A stretch of DNA of 64,000 bases from Diphasiastrum complanatum (lineage: Eukaryota; Streptophyta; Lycopodiopsida; Lycopodiales; Lycopodiaceae), in contig CM055092.1 in assembly GCA_029204225.1 (NCBI GenBank), positions 24,977,147 through 25,041,146 on the forward strand, written 5' to 3'. Of the stretch, positions 1 to 11,724 are shown one piece after another. Made by a program: the position numbers and the translations under genes. The first letter of the stretch is position 1. Every line of letters begins with the position of its first letter. The notes under the pieces were generated by a model. It was not told the DNA's origin, did not search any database, and was given only the letters and a program-made list of their open reading frames with translations.

Positions 1-41
1 TGTTCAAATTTTTCAATCCGATGTTAACCCCATCAAAAGAG

Positions 42-145
42 ATTTTTTGAATGTGTTTGATTTGGATCGATTCTGAATTTTCTGAACGTGTTCGGTTCAG
101 ATCGGTTCTGAATTTTTTGAATGTGTGCGGTTTGGATCGGTTGGA
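42..145. repeat. 35-bp tandem repeat, about three copies
   Basis: Similar units begin near 42, 77 and 112, each reading roughly attttYtgaaYgtgt followed by a ggttYRgatcgRtt tail. The period is 35 bp with a few mismatches. The block sits immediately upstream of an LTR scrap and may belong to the same element. Confidence 0.65.
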
Positions 146-149
146 AAAA

Positions 150-230
150 TCTAACCCAACGACTTCACGTTGACAGTCTGCCTACTATGTACATGCATTA
201 ACTATATGAGGTGGTTATAGTACAATTGTG
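150..230 (+). repeat. LTR fragment of copia family II
   Basis: This stretch matches, with substitutions, an internal part of the LTRs at 14,366-14,982 and 33,959-34,572. Shared landmarks are the 'ccaacgacttc' tract, 'gttgacagtc', 'tttgtacatgcattaa'-like sequence and 'gaggtggtt'. No LTR ends, primer site or coding sequence accompany it, so it is a relic piece. Confidence 0.6.
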
Positions 231-1530
231 TTGGTGTGTCTGTTACAACTAATTAATTCATATTTAAAACAAATTACTCAAGTTCCAAATGTGATGGTAC
301 CCTCCTGTATGTTGATTGAGTTGATGCTTTAACAATTTGACTGCATTTTATAAGCTTTGTCTGCCTCACATAAATAAGTAGCAGCTGTGCTAAACCATTA
401 AGCGGGTTCTTGGAAAATATTGAAAATCCGATGTTTTAATGGCACGTTCAGTTACAATCCCACGAGTCAAAACCACACAATTGGCTTTTGATCTTCTGGA
501 AAAATGTGGCTCCATGCATGTCTTACATAAAAATACTTGATTAGAGAGCTTAGCAAATTTTAGAAAGAGATTTTTCTTTGTGCAATTTCAAGAGTTCAGC
601 AAAAAGTACTGTTTTAAATTGCCAATTGAAAATTGAGAGTAGAAAAATTCTTAGAACTGGGTTGACTCCAAAGCGCAATTTGGGAGAATTAGGTGTGGGA
701 AAAAAACCCTGTATGTGAGTGACTTTGGAGCATCGATTTCAGAATTGGAAGCGGGAAAATGCCAGATATTTGGTTGGATCGTGAACCAATAGTGAAAACC
801 TTGGATCAAGAGTCAGATATTCTAGGAAATTTTTAAGAATATACCAGGCTTGAAATCCTGTGTCATTGTCAGTATTTAAGGAGTTGTGAACAGGAAGGCA
901 CGTTGAATTCCATAATTCCTTAAGTTCAGCCCATATGGCCTTAAGTTGGCAAATAGATGCTACAGGCGAAACACATAAGAAATATGGAAGCACATGAAGC
1001 CTTGCATGGTTAATTCTGACACTCAAATTTATTTGAATTTGTATATGTATAGCAAAAGCTATGGCATCCAAAGGACATGTTAGAGGCCAACATATATTGT
1101 GTGAGAGCAAAATTAGTTGGACAATTATTGCTTTACGAGATTACTAAACTAGCTTCAACAAATGGTAAAAATAACTCCCAATAATAACTATGAATAAACT
1201 CAATGCTTAAGATATTACCTCAAAGTATTGTTAAGCATTGCAAACTTGCCATCATTCAAGATAATTTTGGGTCGTAGTGCAAACAATAGGGACGGGTATA
1301 GATATTTCAGCTGAAGTTGTATTGGGGTGGTGATAAAACGAGCATTGCTCAAGTTGCTTTGGAGGTGGTGATAGTGAGCATTCTTTCATAAAAGGCCAAC
1401 AACTATTGAACAAAATTTGAGGGTGGTCACTAAATCCAATTGAAAATTCATAGGGATCCCATTCTTGAGTAGTAGTAGGCCAATGTTGTGACTTACTGAT
1501 AGGAGCAAAACAATTATACTTGGTAATAGG
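231..1530. other. AT-rich stretch, nothing recognised
   Basis: Open frames here are short, low in complexity and match no family that I know. No LTR ends, RNA gene or clear repeat was seen. Confidence 0.5.
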
Positions 1531-1654
1531 ATGACCTAGCAACATCCAAGAGGTAGACTATTGAGAATGAATAAAAATATTCATAATTTCATGACCTAGC
1601 AACATCCAAGAGGTAAATGAGACTATTGAGAAGACTAAAAATATTCGTAATTTC
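1531..1654. repeat. Tandem duplication, 60 and 64 bp
   Basis: Two adjacent copies start with atgacctagcaacatccaag at 1531 and 1591. The second has a small insertion and a few substitutions, and a third partial start 'atgac' follows at 1655. It is a simple local duplication in non-coding DNA. Confidence 0.85.
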
Positions 1655-2079
1655 ATGACTAACACTACAAAGAAAACCTACAATATTTAGTGAGGCATTG
1701 TATATTGCTTACTTTACTGGTTGTGTTCCCTCGAGAGATGCTATCAACAAATTTAATGATTTGTATTGAAATTCTCAAATAAATTTCTACAAAAAATTTG
1801 AGATCTAATTTTATTTGATAGCATTTGCTTTTGAGATAATAGCAAAACATGTTCTACTATCATGACCATCAACAAAGAGGAATTGTGTATATTTTCTAAT
1901 ATATTGAGAAACTCACTATAGAAAGTGTTGAAGTACTAGGGGATGGATTTTTTTTTCTAATCTTCACTCTCTTTTTGAATCCTCATCATAGGTTCTCTCT
2001 CTAGCAAGAAGAAAAACATAAATCTTTTTAACCGTCCATCTGCAGCCGAGAGCCTTCGATTTATGCAGGTTACAAGACA

Positions 2080-2292
2080 CGCTTTCTCAATTCCTTCACC
2101 TTTCTTCTTACTCGTGGTTTTAAGAGACAAATAGCTTATGTAAAAAGTTCTATTGTATTCTCCTCTTATATACTCGAGTCTTTGAAATAGAAACAATAAT
2201 TTAATTAAACATATATATGAGCTTTCTCAATTCCTTCACTTTTCTGCTAGCACTCATGCTTTTGAAAGACAAATAGCTTTTATAAAAAGCTA
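2080..2292. repeat. Pair of ~75-bp direct repeats
   Basis: The segments at about 2080-2155 and 2217-2292 share 'gctttctcaattccttcac', 'gacaaatagctt' and 'taaaaag', with scattered differences. The right copy overlaps the 3' end of the decayed minus-strand gene at 2201-3989. The left copy therefore looks like a duplication of that gene's end. Confidence 0.7.
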
Positions 2293-3989
2293 CACAATTA
2301 TGAAGATGTAGGTAGAGAGTTCTTGGCAAAGCTTTAAAGTGACCATTTTGACTCGAAGAATGGCTTATGTTCATGAGTGTATCTGTGGTTTTTGTTGATG
2401 AATTTTCTCCTCTGTTTCGTATTTGTTGATAAGAATCAAGTGCATGTCTCACCAACAATCCTCCAAAAATGGATTGTTGTGGCACACTACTAAAATTGAA
2501 ATCACCTTTTCTATCCTCATTTGGAAGCTCTAAATGTCTCAAACATCGTGCTAGTGATCCAATTGTAAAATTTGGATCAGAAGACCAATATCCCATTGCA
2601 AAATGACCATATGCACCTCTTCCATGTCCGTGCGTCAGCATTCCTATTAAAGATATGGGGAGTTGCATGACATGACTTCAAATTTTTGGATGTGGCTCTA
2701 GTCGTGGTATGCATGTCTTCATCTAGTCCATGTTGTCATGGATAATGCACAAGTTCTTACTAGGATCACAACCCAAGAATAGTACAAGTTGCGACAACTC
2801 ATTTGGGCAAGCATATGTTTTCTTTTCTCCATGAATATTTTTGTTCGCTCTCCAACAACTTTGTTGATTCTAGCTTCATTTTCAAGGATGTGCATACGTC
2901 AGATTTTGAAAAATGGGCTAGATTTGGAAAGAGACAGTTGTTTGAATACAATTTTCCAAAGTCTACTAAATGGAGAATGTAATATGTTTTTTAATCCCAG
3001 ACTTGTAAGTGTCATGCTTATTTCTCTCAATATGTCTTGTTGTTTATAAACACTTGATAGTACTTGCTGTGTCTCTCTTTCTCCATCAAAAGTAGTCTTA
3101 CTCTTATGTGGCATTTGCTCAGCATTGTTATTAACATATTGTTGCATTATTGCCTTTGCCATCTCCACATGCTCCCAAACTCGTCGAATAATCTGTGTGT
3201 TTCCATGGCATGCTTTTTGGGATCCTTGTTCGTATGCAGCTTTGTACCTGTGATATGTAGCCTTTAGTATTCCATGAATAATATACCATGCCCTTGCATA
3301 GATCAAATCTCCCTCGAATGCAATATAAAATGCTCTTTTCTTTCCTTCTTTTTTTTGTGAAGTAAGCAACATGTCACAGACATAAGTAATGCGATCTGAT
3401 GATGTTTGACTCCAATATTGTCGTCGAGCTTCCTCTATTTGTTTTCTCTTGACATGTTGGCAGCAACACTTATCACAACAATCTTTAGTAGCAACTTCAT
3501 GGATTTTCTCCGTGGACAAAAGATCATGAATTTTGGACTGTGTCAACATGTTGTTGTTTGTGATAGTTGTCAATTGACCATTCTATATTTTCTCTTTTTC
3601 TTACATATTGTAGAGTCTTTTGGCCCCTCAACATCTTCTTGCATAATTTTCAATATCTCATGGACACCTCTCTCACCATGCATATCGTCTTGATTTTGGC
3701 ATTCTATACCATCAAAGGCTGATGTATCTAAAAGTTCACTACCATCTTCAAATGTAAATTGTTTGATTGGCCATCTCAAAAGTTGAACATTCATGTTCTC
3801 CAAGCTGCTATCTTCACATGCTAAATTATTATCCAAGTTAGCATGAATTGTGGAGATTATGACACCGACATGTTCATCTCCAAGCTCTTCGAATTCCATA
3901 GCCTCATAGGGGAATGCCAACAAGATATAGCCCTCAGCTACAATTTTTGTATGATCCAAGGACCAAAGATCACTTTTTGGTTGACCCAT
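2201..3989 (-). pseudogene. Decayed DUF7869-type (transposon-derived) protein gene
   Basis: Three open segments on the minus strand (3989-3570, 3573-2899 and 2668-2201) read as one broken protein. The middle piece has a Cys-rich patch (CCDKCCCQHV), then YWSQTSSDR, a 'WYIIHGI...T..RYK' stretch and an HGN motif. The intervening DNA near 2700-2740 reads HDNMD then MKTCIP with stops. The last piece reads THGHGRGAYGHF, then DPNFTI, then LPRTLYLHLHNC. From memory this order fits plant and animal proteins carrying the DUF7869 domain, where the last motif is usually LP-x-LYLQ-DNC followed by an Asn/Lys-rich run. Here the DNC Asp is His and the downstream domain is missing. The 3989 and 3573 segments meet at a frameshift near 3570. 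In-frame stops and the lost C-terminus mark a pseudogene. The cellular role of the family is unclear to me; a transposase origin is inference. Confidence 0.6.
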
Positions 3990-4129
3990 GCTTCACGTGT
4001 TACTCTTCTTTTTGTAGCATCTTTTTGGCTACTACTTGTGTCATGCCCATGACTGGTCTCGGATAGCATGTCCACGCTAGGGACCGATAGACCAACAACC
4101 CGTAAGTTAATTGTGACTAGTGATCCCAT

Positions 4130-5920
4130 TTGTCCATTTGTATTGACATTGCCCACGGCCAGGAATAGACGGCTCGTGGATCAGAGCCCTTTCAGAGAAA
4201 CAGGACCTTTGGACGGAAAGACGCAAAATAGGTCCATTTATTGTGCCCTAGTAGCGTTCGCTCCGGGTCAAAGGGCTATTTCGACCAAACGACGTCGAAA
4301 TTGGGTACAAACCGATCTGTCTGGTCCGCGTAGGCTTCGAGAACTTGTGGACACCCCCCATCCTACATTTTGAACTATGCAAGCCACTTCCAGGTCCCCA
4401 ACCGGCCAAGTGTCCCTGAAGCCCCTTTCTGGGCCGAACTTTCAACGTACGTATTGGGCTATCCACTAGTCTATTTGTAGTCCTATCTATCTCCACAGGT
4501 TCCCCTCGACGTTTCCCACGGCCAGGAACATACAGGTTATGAAACAGAGTCCGTTTGGAGATACTGGACCTTTGGACGGAAAGATGCAAAATAGGTCCAT
4601 TTCGTGTGCCCTAGTAGCGTTTGCTTTGGGACAAAGGGTTGTCTTGACCAAATGATGTTGGAACTGGATACGAATCGATCTGTCTTGTCTATGTTGGGTC
4701 TGTGAACCTGTGGACACCCCCAATCCTGCATTCCGGTCTATGCGGACCACTTCCAGATCTCAACCGGCCAGGTGTCCCTGAAGCCCCTTTCTAGGTCGAA
4801 CTTCCAACGGAGGTATCGGGCTATCCACTAGTCCATTTGTAATCCTATCTATCCTCACAGGTTCCCCTCAACGTTGCCCATGGCTAGGAATAGACAGCTT
4901 GTGAATTAGAGCCCTTTCAGAGAAACTGGACCTTTTGACGGAAATACGCAAAATAGGTTCGTGTCATGTGCCCTAGTAGGGTTCGCTCCAGGACGAAGGG
5001 TGTTTTCGACCAAATGACATCGGAATTGGATACAAATCCATCCGTCAGGTCCGTCTTGGGTATGCAAACCCCACATTCCAATCTATCCAGGCCACTTCCA
5101 GGTCCCGACCTGCTAGGTATGCCTGAAGCCCCTTTCTGGGCCGAACATCAAATGCAGATCCTGGACTACTCACTAGTCCATTTGTAGTCCTATCTATCCC
5201 GACAAGTTCCCCTTGACATTGCCCATGGCCAAGAATAGATGGCTCTTGAATCGGAGCCCGTTCGAAGAAACTGGACCTTTGAATGGAAAGACGCAAAATA
5301 GGTCCATTTCGTGTGCCCTAGTTGTGTTCCCTCTGAGATGAATGGTCATTTTGACCAAACGATGTCGCAAATGGATACAAATGGATCCCTAGTTTGTGTA
5401 GGGTCCACAAACCTGTGGACACCCCACATCCCACATTCTGATCTATGCAGGCCGCTTCCAGATCCCGACCGACCAGGTGTCCCTGAAGCCTCTTTTTGGG
5501 CCGAATTTCCAACGTAGGTATCGGGCTATCCACTGGTACCTTTGTAGTTTTGTCTCTCCTCACAGGTTCTCCTTGATGTTGCCCACGTCTAGGAAAAGAC
5601 GGCTTGTGAATCGGAGCCATTTCAGAGAAACTAGACCTTTTGACAGAAAGACACAAAATAGGTCCATTTCATGTGCCCTAGTAGAATCTGCTTTGGGACG
5701 AAGGGCAACCAAACGACGTCAGAACTGGATACGAATTGATCCGTTCTGTCCATGTTGGGTCCATGAACCTGTGGACCTCCCCCGTCCTAAATTCCGATCT
5801 ATCCAGGCCACTTCCAGGTCCCGACCTGCTAGGTATGCTTGAAGCCCCTTTTTGGGCCGAACATTGAACGCGGGTCTTGGGCTACCCACTGATCCATTTG
5901 TAGTCCTACCTATCCCAAAA
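4130..5920. repeat. Satellite-like tandem array, five ~360-bp monomers
   Basis: The landmark 'gcccacggcc-aggaatagac' recurs at about 4161, 4524, 4886, 5231 and 5591, giving periods of 363, 362, 345 and 360 bp. Each monomer also carries 'gacggaaagacgcaaaatagg', 'gtgccctagtag', 'ttcgaccaaacgacgtc' and 'gaagcccctttctgggccga'. By eye the monomers are roughly 80% alike. Open frames on either strand are by-products of this GC-richer sequence and repeat with it; no protein family is recognisable. Confidence 0.9.
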
Positions 5921-5925
5921 AGTTA

Positions 5926-6425
5926 CCCTTCAAACGATATTCCCTTATCAAGCCACTCCCGGCAGACACACCAAAAATGTTAGGTGTGCGTCTGACAGTC
6001 TAAACAACATAATCATTCTCAACACTCTTGGACACATGAAATTTGTAGACAATTGATAGTATGACTACCCTTCAAGCAATATTCCCTTATCAAGTCACTC
6101 TCGGTAGACGCACCAAAAATGTTAGGTGTCCGTCTGATGGTCTAAACAACAAAATCATTCTCAACACTCTTAGACACATGAAATTTGTAGACAATTGATA
6201 GTATGACTACACTTCAAGCAATATTCCCTTATCAAGTCACTTCCGGCAGACGCACCAAAGATGTTACGTGTACAGTTGACGGTCTAAGCAACAGAATCAT
6301 TCTCAACCCTTGCGATCTCAGACACATGAAATTTGTAGACCATTGATAGTATGACTACCCTTCAAGCAATATTCTTTTATCAAGTCACTCCTGGCGGATG
6401 CACCAAAAATGCTATGGTGGTTTTC
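5926..6425. repeat. 142-bp tandem repeat, three to four units
   Basis: The boundary 'gcaccaaaaatgtta' or a close variant appears with tgtta/tgcta at 5978, 6120, 6262 and 6410, a period of 142, 142 and 148 bp. Units include 'acccttcaagcaatattccc', 'ttatcaagtcactc' and 'atgaaatttgtagacaattg'. Read on the minus strand, each boundary gives TAACATTTTTGGTGC followed by a GCCGGGA-like tract. That resembles the end of a gypsy LTR joined to its primer site; this is inference. A related copy lies at 55,273-55,420. Confidence 0.85.
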
Positions 6426-9400
6426 CACTCAGGGGATCAAAGCTAATGGGAAAACAACATAACAGGATACAGCACCACTATGTGTTCAGTGTCGTGCTAT
6501 TATGAGAATGGTCGTACATGTCCCAAACACAAAGCTAACTAGGGGATCCCTGACATGTTCTATCGACCAAGCCGTACCTCTATGTTCCAGGCCTCTAGGG
6601 ACATAGCCTATAAAGGATTATACTCACTTCCTCAGTCTTCTTGAAACTCACGACTTGCACTAATGATATCTTGCCCGCTTGCAAAGTTCCCGAGCTACCT
6701 CCTTCTCGTATTCTTCTCGAGGATCTCTTCCATAATCCTTGATGATATCATTTAAGTTCTCTAACACATACTATGGCAATGGATTGGGAAGCCCTAGATG
6801 CAATTCAGTATATTGGGTAAAGGATCCTCCTAACTCTTTCCACGTAGAATCTTCACTCAACTCATAGACTACAAGGGAACTACAGTCAGCATTATGTCTA
6901 ACTCTGAACAGTCTATCTCACAAAAGGCTTTATGATCCCAAAAAGATTCACTACATAGCATATCTCTACAGATATCTCCAGATCTGTACACAACACTTTC
7001 ATAACCGAGAATCCTGTAATTTGGTTATCCTCTAAGAGAGAATATTTCTCAAAGAGTGCTATTTCACATCCAAAAATCTCAATCGGAGATTAACTCAAAA
7101 GAATATATTGTTAGCATGAATTTCCCTCTTTGCTTCAACCCGCGGATCTCAGTCCACACTAAGATAAACTTGACTACTTCCAACAAGGAACAAGTTTCAA
7201 CAAACCCCCATCTTGCAATAGAATTCCATGGTTCTGACACCAATCAATCGGACTTGTTATCAGCCACTTTCCTACCGCAAGAGTACTTTCAAAATTTCCC
7301 CCCTCTTTAAATCTTCAAACCAGAAATCAACTATAATCCATAAAGGATTTTTGTAATATCTGAATATCCTATTGTTTCTGATTTATAAAACAGGTCTGTC
7401 ATCTATAACAGGTTCCTCCTGGAATCTCTGACATATGCTTCTCCTTGATAACTCTCTTTTCTTCCTACCTCTCCCCCTTTTTAACAAGAAACGCCATGAG
7501 TTTCCAAGGGGTACATATCATTTGTGATTTGCTCAGGAGAAGTTTTAAAGAAAAGGTACGAGAAAATCTTGAAAGCCAAAGAAATGTTGCATCATTGTTA
7601 GCCAATACCAATGATGTCCCAACACAGTGACTAAACCAAAGATCTTCTTTGTTACCAAGCTTGAGAATTAACCCATAAATTAGAAAAGGATTTCTTGAAG
7701 ATTCAAATAGAGAAAACAATTTTAGAAAACAGTTTCATTAACCATTTTTGTGACATCGTCCATGGTCAACACGTAATAAAAAATTACCCTCCAAGAAATC
7801 ACAAAAAATCGGGTTAATGAATGTGTTATGAAATTTACCAATATATCCTTTTTAAAGAAATAGCTTGCCGGGCTTCTGGTTTTGTAAATTTGAGATATTC
7901 AAAAAAGGGGTCATGACCAATATCTTAAATTTCCAACAAAACACCCGTTTTATGACCGACTTTCCATCCTGGGCTTCTGGGCCGTTTCTGGCCGTGCACG
8001 ATTTTGAGAAAAATGACACCTTGGCCAAAAAATCCAAGAATTTCCGTTCTCGGTTGTCCATTGCAGTTAATAAAGCGAATAAACATTTCGTCAACTGTGA
8101 AAAAAAACTTACGAAATTCCTGCAGGAATTCAGCGCAATCATAGTTTATGGGTTGCATCCTCCCCCACGAGGAGGCTTACCCAATGCAAAAAAACCGACA
8201 AAATTCGCTCATTTTATTCTGGGACGCTGTGTAAGCTAACAAGCTCACCCAACAATTTATCCAGTCATCGACAACTTCGGGGCTTTTAATCATCGAAAAA
8301 ATTTCTGGTTATTAGCCCAAGTTGTAAATCATAATGGTTAACTATTGAATAGATTTTGCATTCGATTTTTTTTATTTGTTGCTAAGATGAAATTCCAACA
8401 CACCGTGGACCAAAAATTTCAACCATGTGTTAAATATTTTTAGGGTGTCATCACTATTGAGTGATGCCGGCCACATGTTCATTTCCCACCCCTAACTGGA
8501 ATTTCATTCCATCTTTTTTAAAAATGAAAAACCGAAAATTTTTGAAAAAACAAAAAGCCGTAAAAACCAGCATTCACTCTTATTGATCCCGTTGCTAATG
8601 GAAAGGAATCCCTAATGAACTAAACGGCAACACAAATGAATTGAAATTGGAAATTTACTTCCTAAAAACCAATATGACGTGTCTAAACATCGAACCGATT
8701 GTATATCTGGTAGTGCACTTACCACACAACCGATTACACTTCAAACAAGGAAATCCAAGGGAAGAATAATCCGCACTTTCACCACTTTGTTGCATACTCC
8801 GTTGAATTCTCGAAAACGTGTCAAAATTCCATATCACACAATGGAAAAATCCCCACAATTCGAGATTTCTCTTGAACACAAATCAATGGCAAAAACGTGC
8901 TCATAATTGGCTTTGATACCAATATAAAGTCCTCAATCCAAGGATCCTATTCTAAGCATGCCAATCACAAGCAACACAAGGGAACCTGATGGTGGACAAA
9001 CCATCCCAACCAAACCTAGATAGAATGGATCTAACCCCCAATGGATCAATCACAAAGAGGAGTATGGCATCACACCAGCAGCATCTTGCCACCGGTCATG
9101 TTGACAAGCATACACTAGTGAGAGCCCAATAGGTATACTTATACCCTCCAAGGCCCATGCACCACTAGTAGTGCACTGTGACACCTCATTGGACACCTCT
9201 GCAGCCTATTTGAGCCACATCATCCAGTTCCCCAATGACTTAAAGTCCATGATCTAATAATATTATTGTTTGTAGGTGTGAATAGTGTACTGCAACACTT
9301 TGTAGTATCCAATGCGACACAATACACTAAGATAATGAAGAAGACAATTGACAAATTTTAAAAATTACTTGGTATAGAATTACGTAGGTGTGCTGGTGCA

Positions 9401-10530
9401 TTTTAGGGTTTTTGAGTACCATAATCGTTGACAACATTGGCAAAATATGTGTTTTGGAAGATTTTGGCATGGCTTGTACACGTCTTTGGAACATGCAATT
9501 TTTTTGCACAATTGATAGTCATCATGCTCTACGAGAATATGGGATAAAATAGACTATGAAAACACATGGAGAACTATCTATTTTGTATGGACCTATTATT
9601 ATGAACATTTTAGCAAACTTCGTTGGATTAAATAAGAAAAAATACAACATATGAAATTGCCTCATCTTACACCAACAATTTAGTAGAATTACTAGTGGCA
9701 GTATAATATTTTAACAACACACCACAATTCTGTCCCATCCGTGGAAATTCTCAAAGGTGAATGTTGAGCGACAGTTAAAGGTCAACATAACCTTGATATC
9801 GTAGATTACTACTTTTCAAACTATTTGGTCCCAGTTGTAATTGAAACTCTATTTTTTTCTTTTTTTCGAAGAGTCAGACATGCATAAACATTTGAGAGGT
9901 ACATAAATAAAGCTACAAATTCTTGCAGCCAGAATCCCGTATAACCATGAAAGACTAAAGCACACCCGTAAAAACATTCAACGCCTGGGCTTCGCGAATG
10001 GATCATTGTACCTACTATTGAATTAAGTAGGTTAATAGCATAAGATACATTATTACAAGCTGACTCCCAAAAATAACAAGCTATCTAATAAAAATGCTAC
10101 CTTGCATAGGAGAGACCGTGACAATATGGGTGTCAAACCCTAAATCAGGCGTCAACAAAGCAAAAACCAATAACGCCACTCAATTAAACCACTGGTAGTA
10201 GCGTCCAAAACCCTGAACCCTCCAAAAAATTGATCACCAATACAAGAGAACGTTGATAAAAATATATATGCATAAACGTTCAAAATTTTTTGACCTTGAC
10301 ATGAAATCGTTTTAACAAGAAAAGAAAGAAAGCTTGATGGACAATATGAGCAAGAAAATCGTTCATAAGCAATTGGGAAACAAAATCGGAGCAACAACAA
10401 CAACAATGATAAAGAATCGATGAGCCACACCGCTAAACCAGAAAAAGTAAGGGGAATCAAACAAGAAGATGGCCATAAGCATTTTTCTAAACAAACTTCC
10501 CAATAGGTGAAAGCGACCCATCGATGGAAG
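6426..10530. other. Long stretch without a recognised gene
   Basis: The 6426-6900 part is moderately GC-rich and could be LTR or leader sequence continuing the 142-bp repeats, but I see no terminal repeats. Beyond 7000 the sequence is AT-rich with short frames on both strands that show no domain I know. A TGGTATCAAAGCC motif (minus strand, about 8910-8922) lacks an adjacent LTR end. Nothing else was found. Confidence 0.4.
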
Positions 10531-10599
10531 GCGGCTCAGCCACGGTGCAAATGGCATTAGTTATGGACTTGGCTCATTACATTCGTTGCGTCCATTCTT

Positions 10600-10911
10600 T
10601 TATTCATGCATAAGAAGGCCTAAGGGCCTTTTTTTATTCATATACTGGCCTTGGGCCCTATTTGGTCATAGTTTTAGGACTTGGTCACGTTGATTTGGAG
10701 TGGGGGTCCTCCTATTGGGAGGGCGCACTATTTTCCCTCCAAATCCTTTTTCCCTCCCTTTTTTGAATCCTCTATTTGATTCAGGGAGAGGGTATATGTA
10801 GGGCAACATTGTATTCCTTTATTCAGTTTATGATGATTGCTCCTCTTTAGCCTCCTTAAGCATTCTCTCTTCCTGCTTTCTAGCATAGCTAGTGAATCTT
10901 AGCTTGTAACT
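10600..10911 (+). repeat. Probable 3' part of a gypsy LTR
   Basis: The stretch directly precedes a primer-like site and a gypsy gag. It contains a TATA-like 'ggtatatgtagg' near 10,791 and pyrimidine-rich sequence towards its end, as expected of an LTR R/U5 region. I could not locate its left boundary or a partner LTR. Confidence 0.4.
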
Positions 10912-10923
10912 TGGTATCAAAGC
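10912..10923 (+). other. Primer-binding site of the gypsy element
   Basis: TGGTATCAAAGC matches the 12-base site complementary to the 3' end of a Met tRNA used by many plant LTR retrotransposons. It lies about 900 bp upstream of a gag reading frame on the same strand. The preceding bases do not end in CA, so the exact LTR edge is uncertain. Confidence 0.5.
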
Positions 10924-11460
10924 ACCCTACCACCCATCACTTTCATTGATTTTCTCCATCAACTTTCATGTAGATTAGTGGAGGCTATCCAACGCCTACC
11001 ACCCATCACTTTTATAGATTTTCTTTGTCATTTTTTGCAGATTGGTGGTGGCTGTCCAGGCCCTACTGCCCATCACTTTCGACGATTTCTTCATCATTTT
11101 TTTGCAGTTTTGGTGGAGGCTATTCAATGCCCTGCTAACCCATCACTTTCATTGATTTTTTCAACAGATTTTCATTGTTTTTGTAGATTTGATAGCTGTT
11201 GTCCAATGCCCTACTACCTCATCATTTTTGACACTTTTTGTCACCGATTTGTTGTCCATTTTTTATATTGATTGGAGGCTGTCCAGCGTCTTACATCACC
11301 ACTATTTTTTGCTCTTTTTTCAGGTCTGGTAGCTGCTGCCCAACGCCCTACTACCGTCTCATTTTCAACAGTTCTCTTTATCGACTTGCTGTCCATTTCG
11401 GCTATTGATTAGAGGTTGTTCGGAGCTGCTACCCAGTGCCCTATTATCTTCAACTTTTAC
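10924..11460 (+). repeat. Degenerate tandem repeats in the gypsy leader
   Basis: Seven to eight units of about 65-80 bp begin with forms of 'ccctaccacccatcacttt' near 10,925, 10,993, 11,060, 11,130, 11,209, 11,290, 11,345 and 11,440. Several carry a T-rich run ending in CAG followed by 'tggtggaggctgtcc'-like sequence, so they look like splice acceptors. They fill the region between primer site and gag. Confidence 0.65.
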
Positions 11461-11724
11461 CTCTCTTTGTTGGCACTACCAAGTGGACGACGGATCAGCA
11501 CCCACCCAAGTATTGCTTTCGCCCTTTTTGCACCTACTTGTTGTCTTTCTGCTCACATACTACTCTTTTCCAGCCCCCTATTCCTGTTCATATTTGTTGT
11601 CTCACATCCTCCTCTTTCCATTTTTTCCATTTTGTTAGAACCCTTCTACTTCTTGGCCTTGCACATCTGCTGTCCATTAATGTACTTTCTCAGCCCCTAA
11701 TTTTCTAATTATTATCCATCTTGA

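Noticed and set aside
4068-5842. Open frames of about 70-120 codons in the 360-bp array as genes
   Set aside because: They recur with each monomer on both strands and drift in frame, as expected of a satellite in GC-richer sequence.
8910-8922. TGGTATCAAAGCC on the minus strand as a primer-binding site
   Set aside because: No LTR end (TG...CA) adjoins it and no gag or pol lies downstream on that strand.
10608-10640. 'aaggcctaagggcctttttttatt' as a terminator
   Set aside because: It resembles a bacterial intrinsic terminator, but the context is a plant LTR, where such a signal has no expected role.
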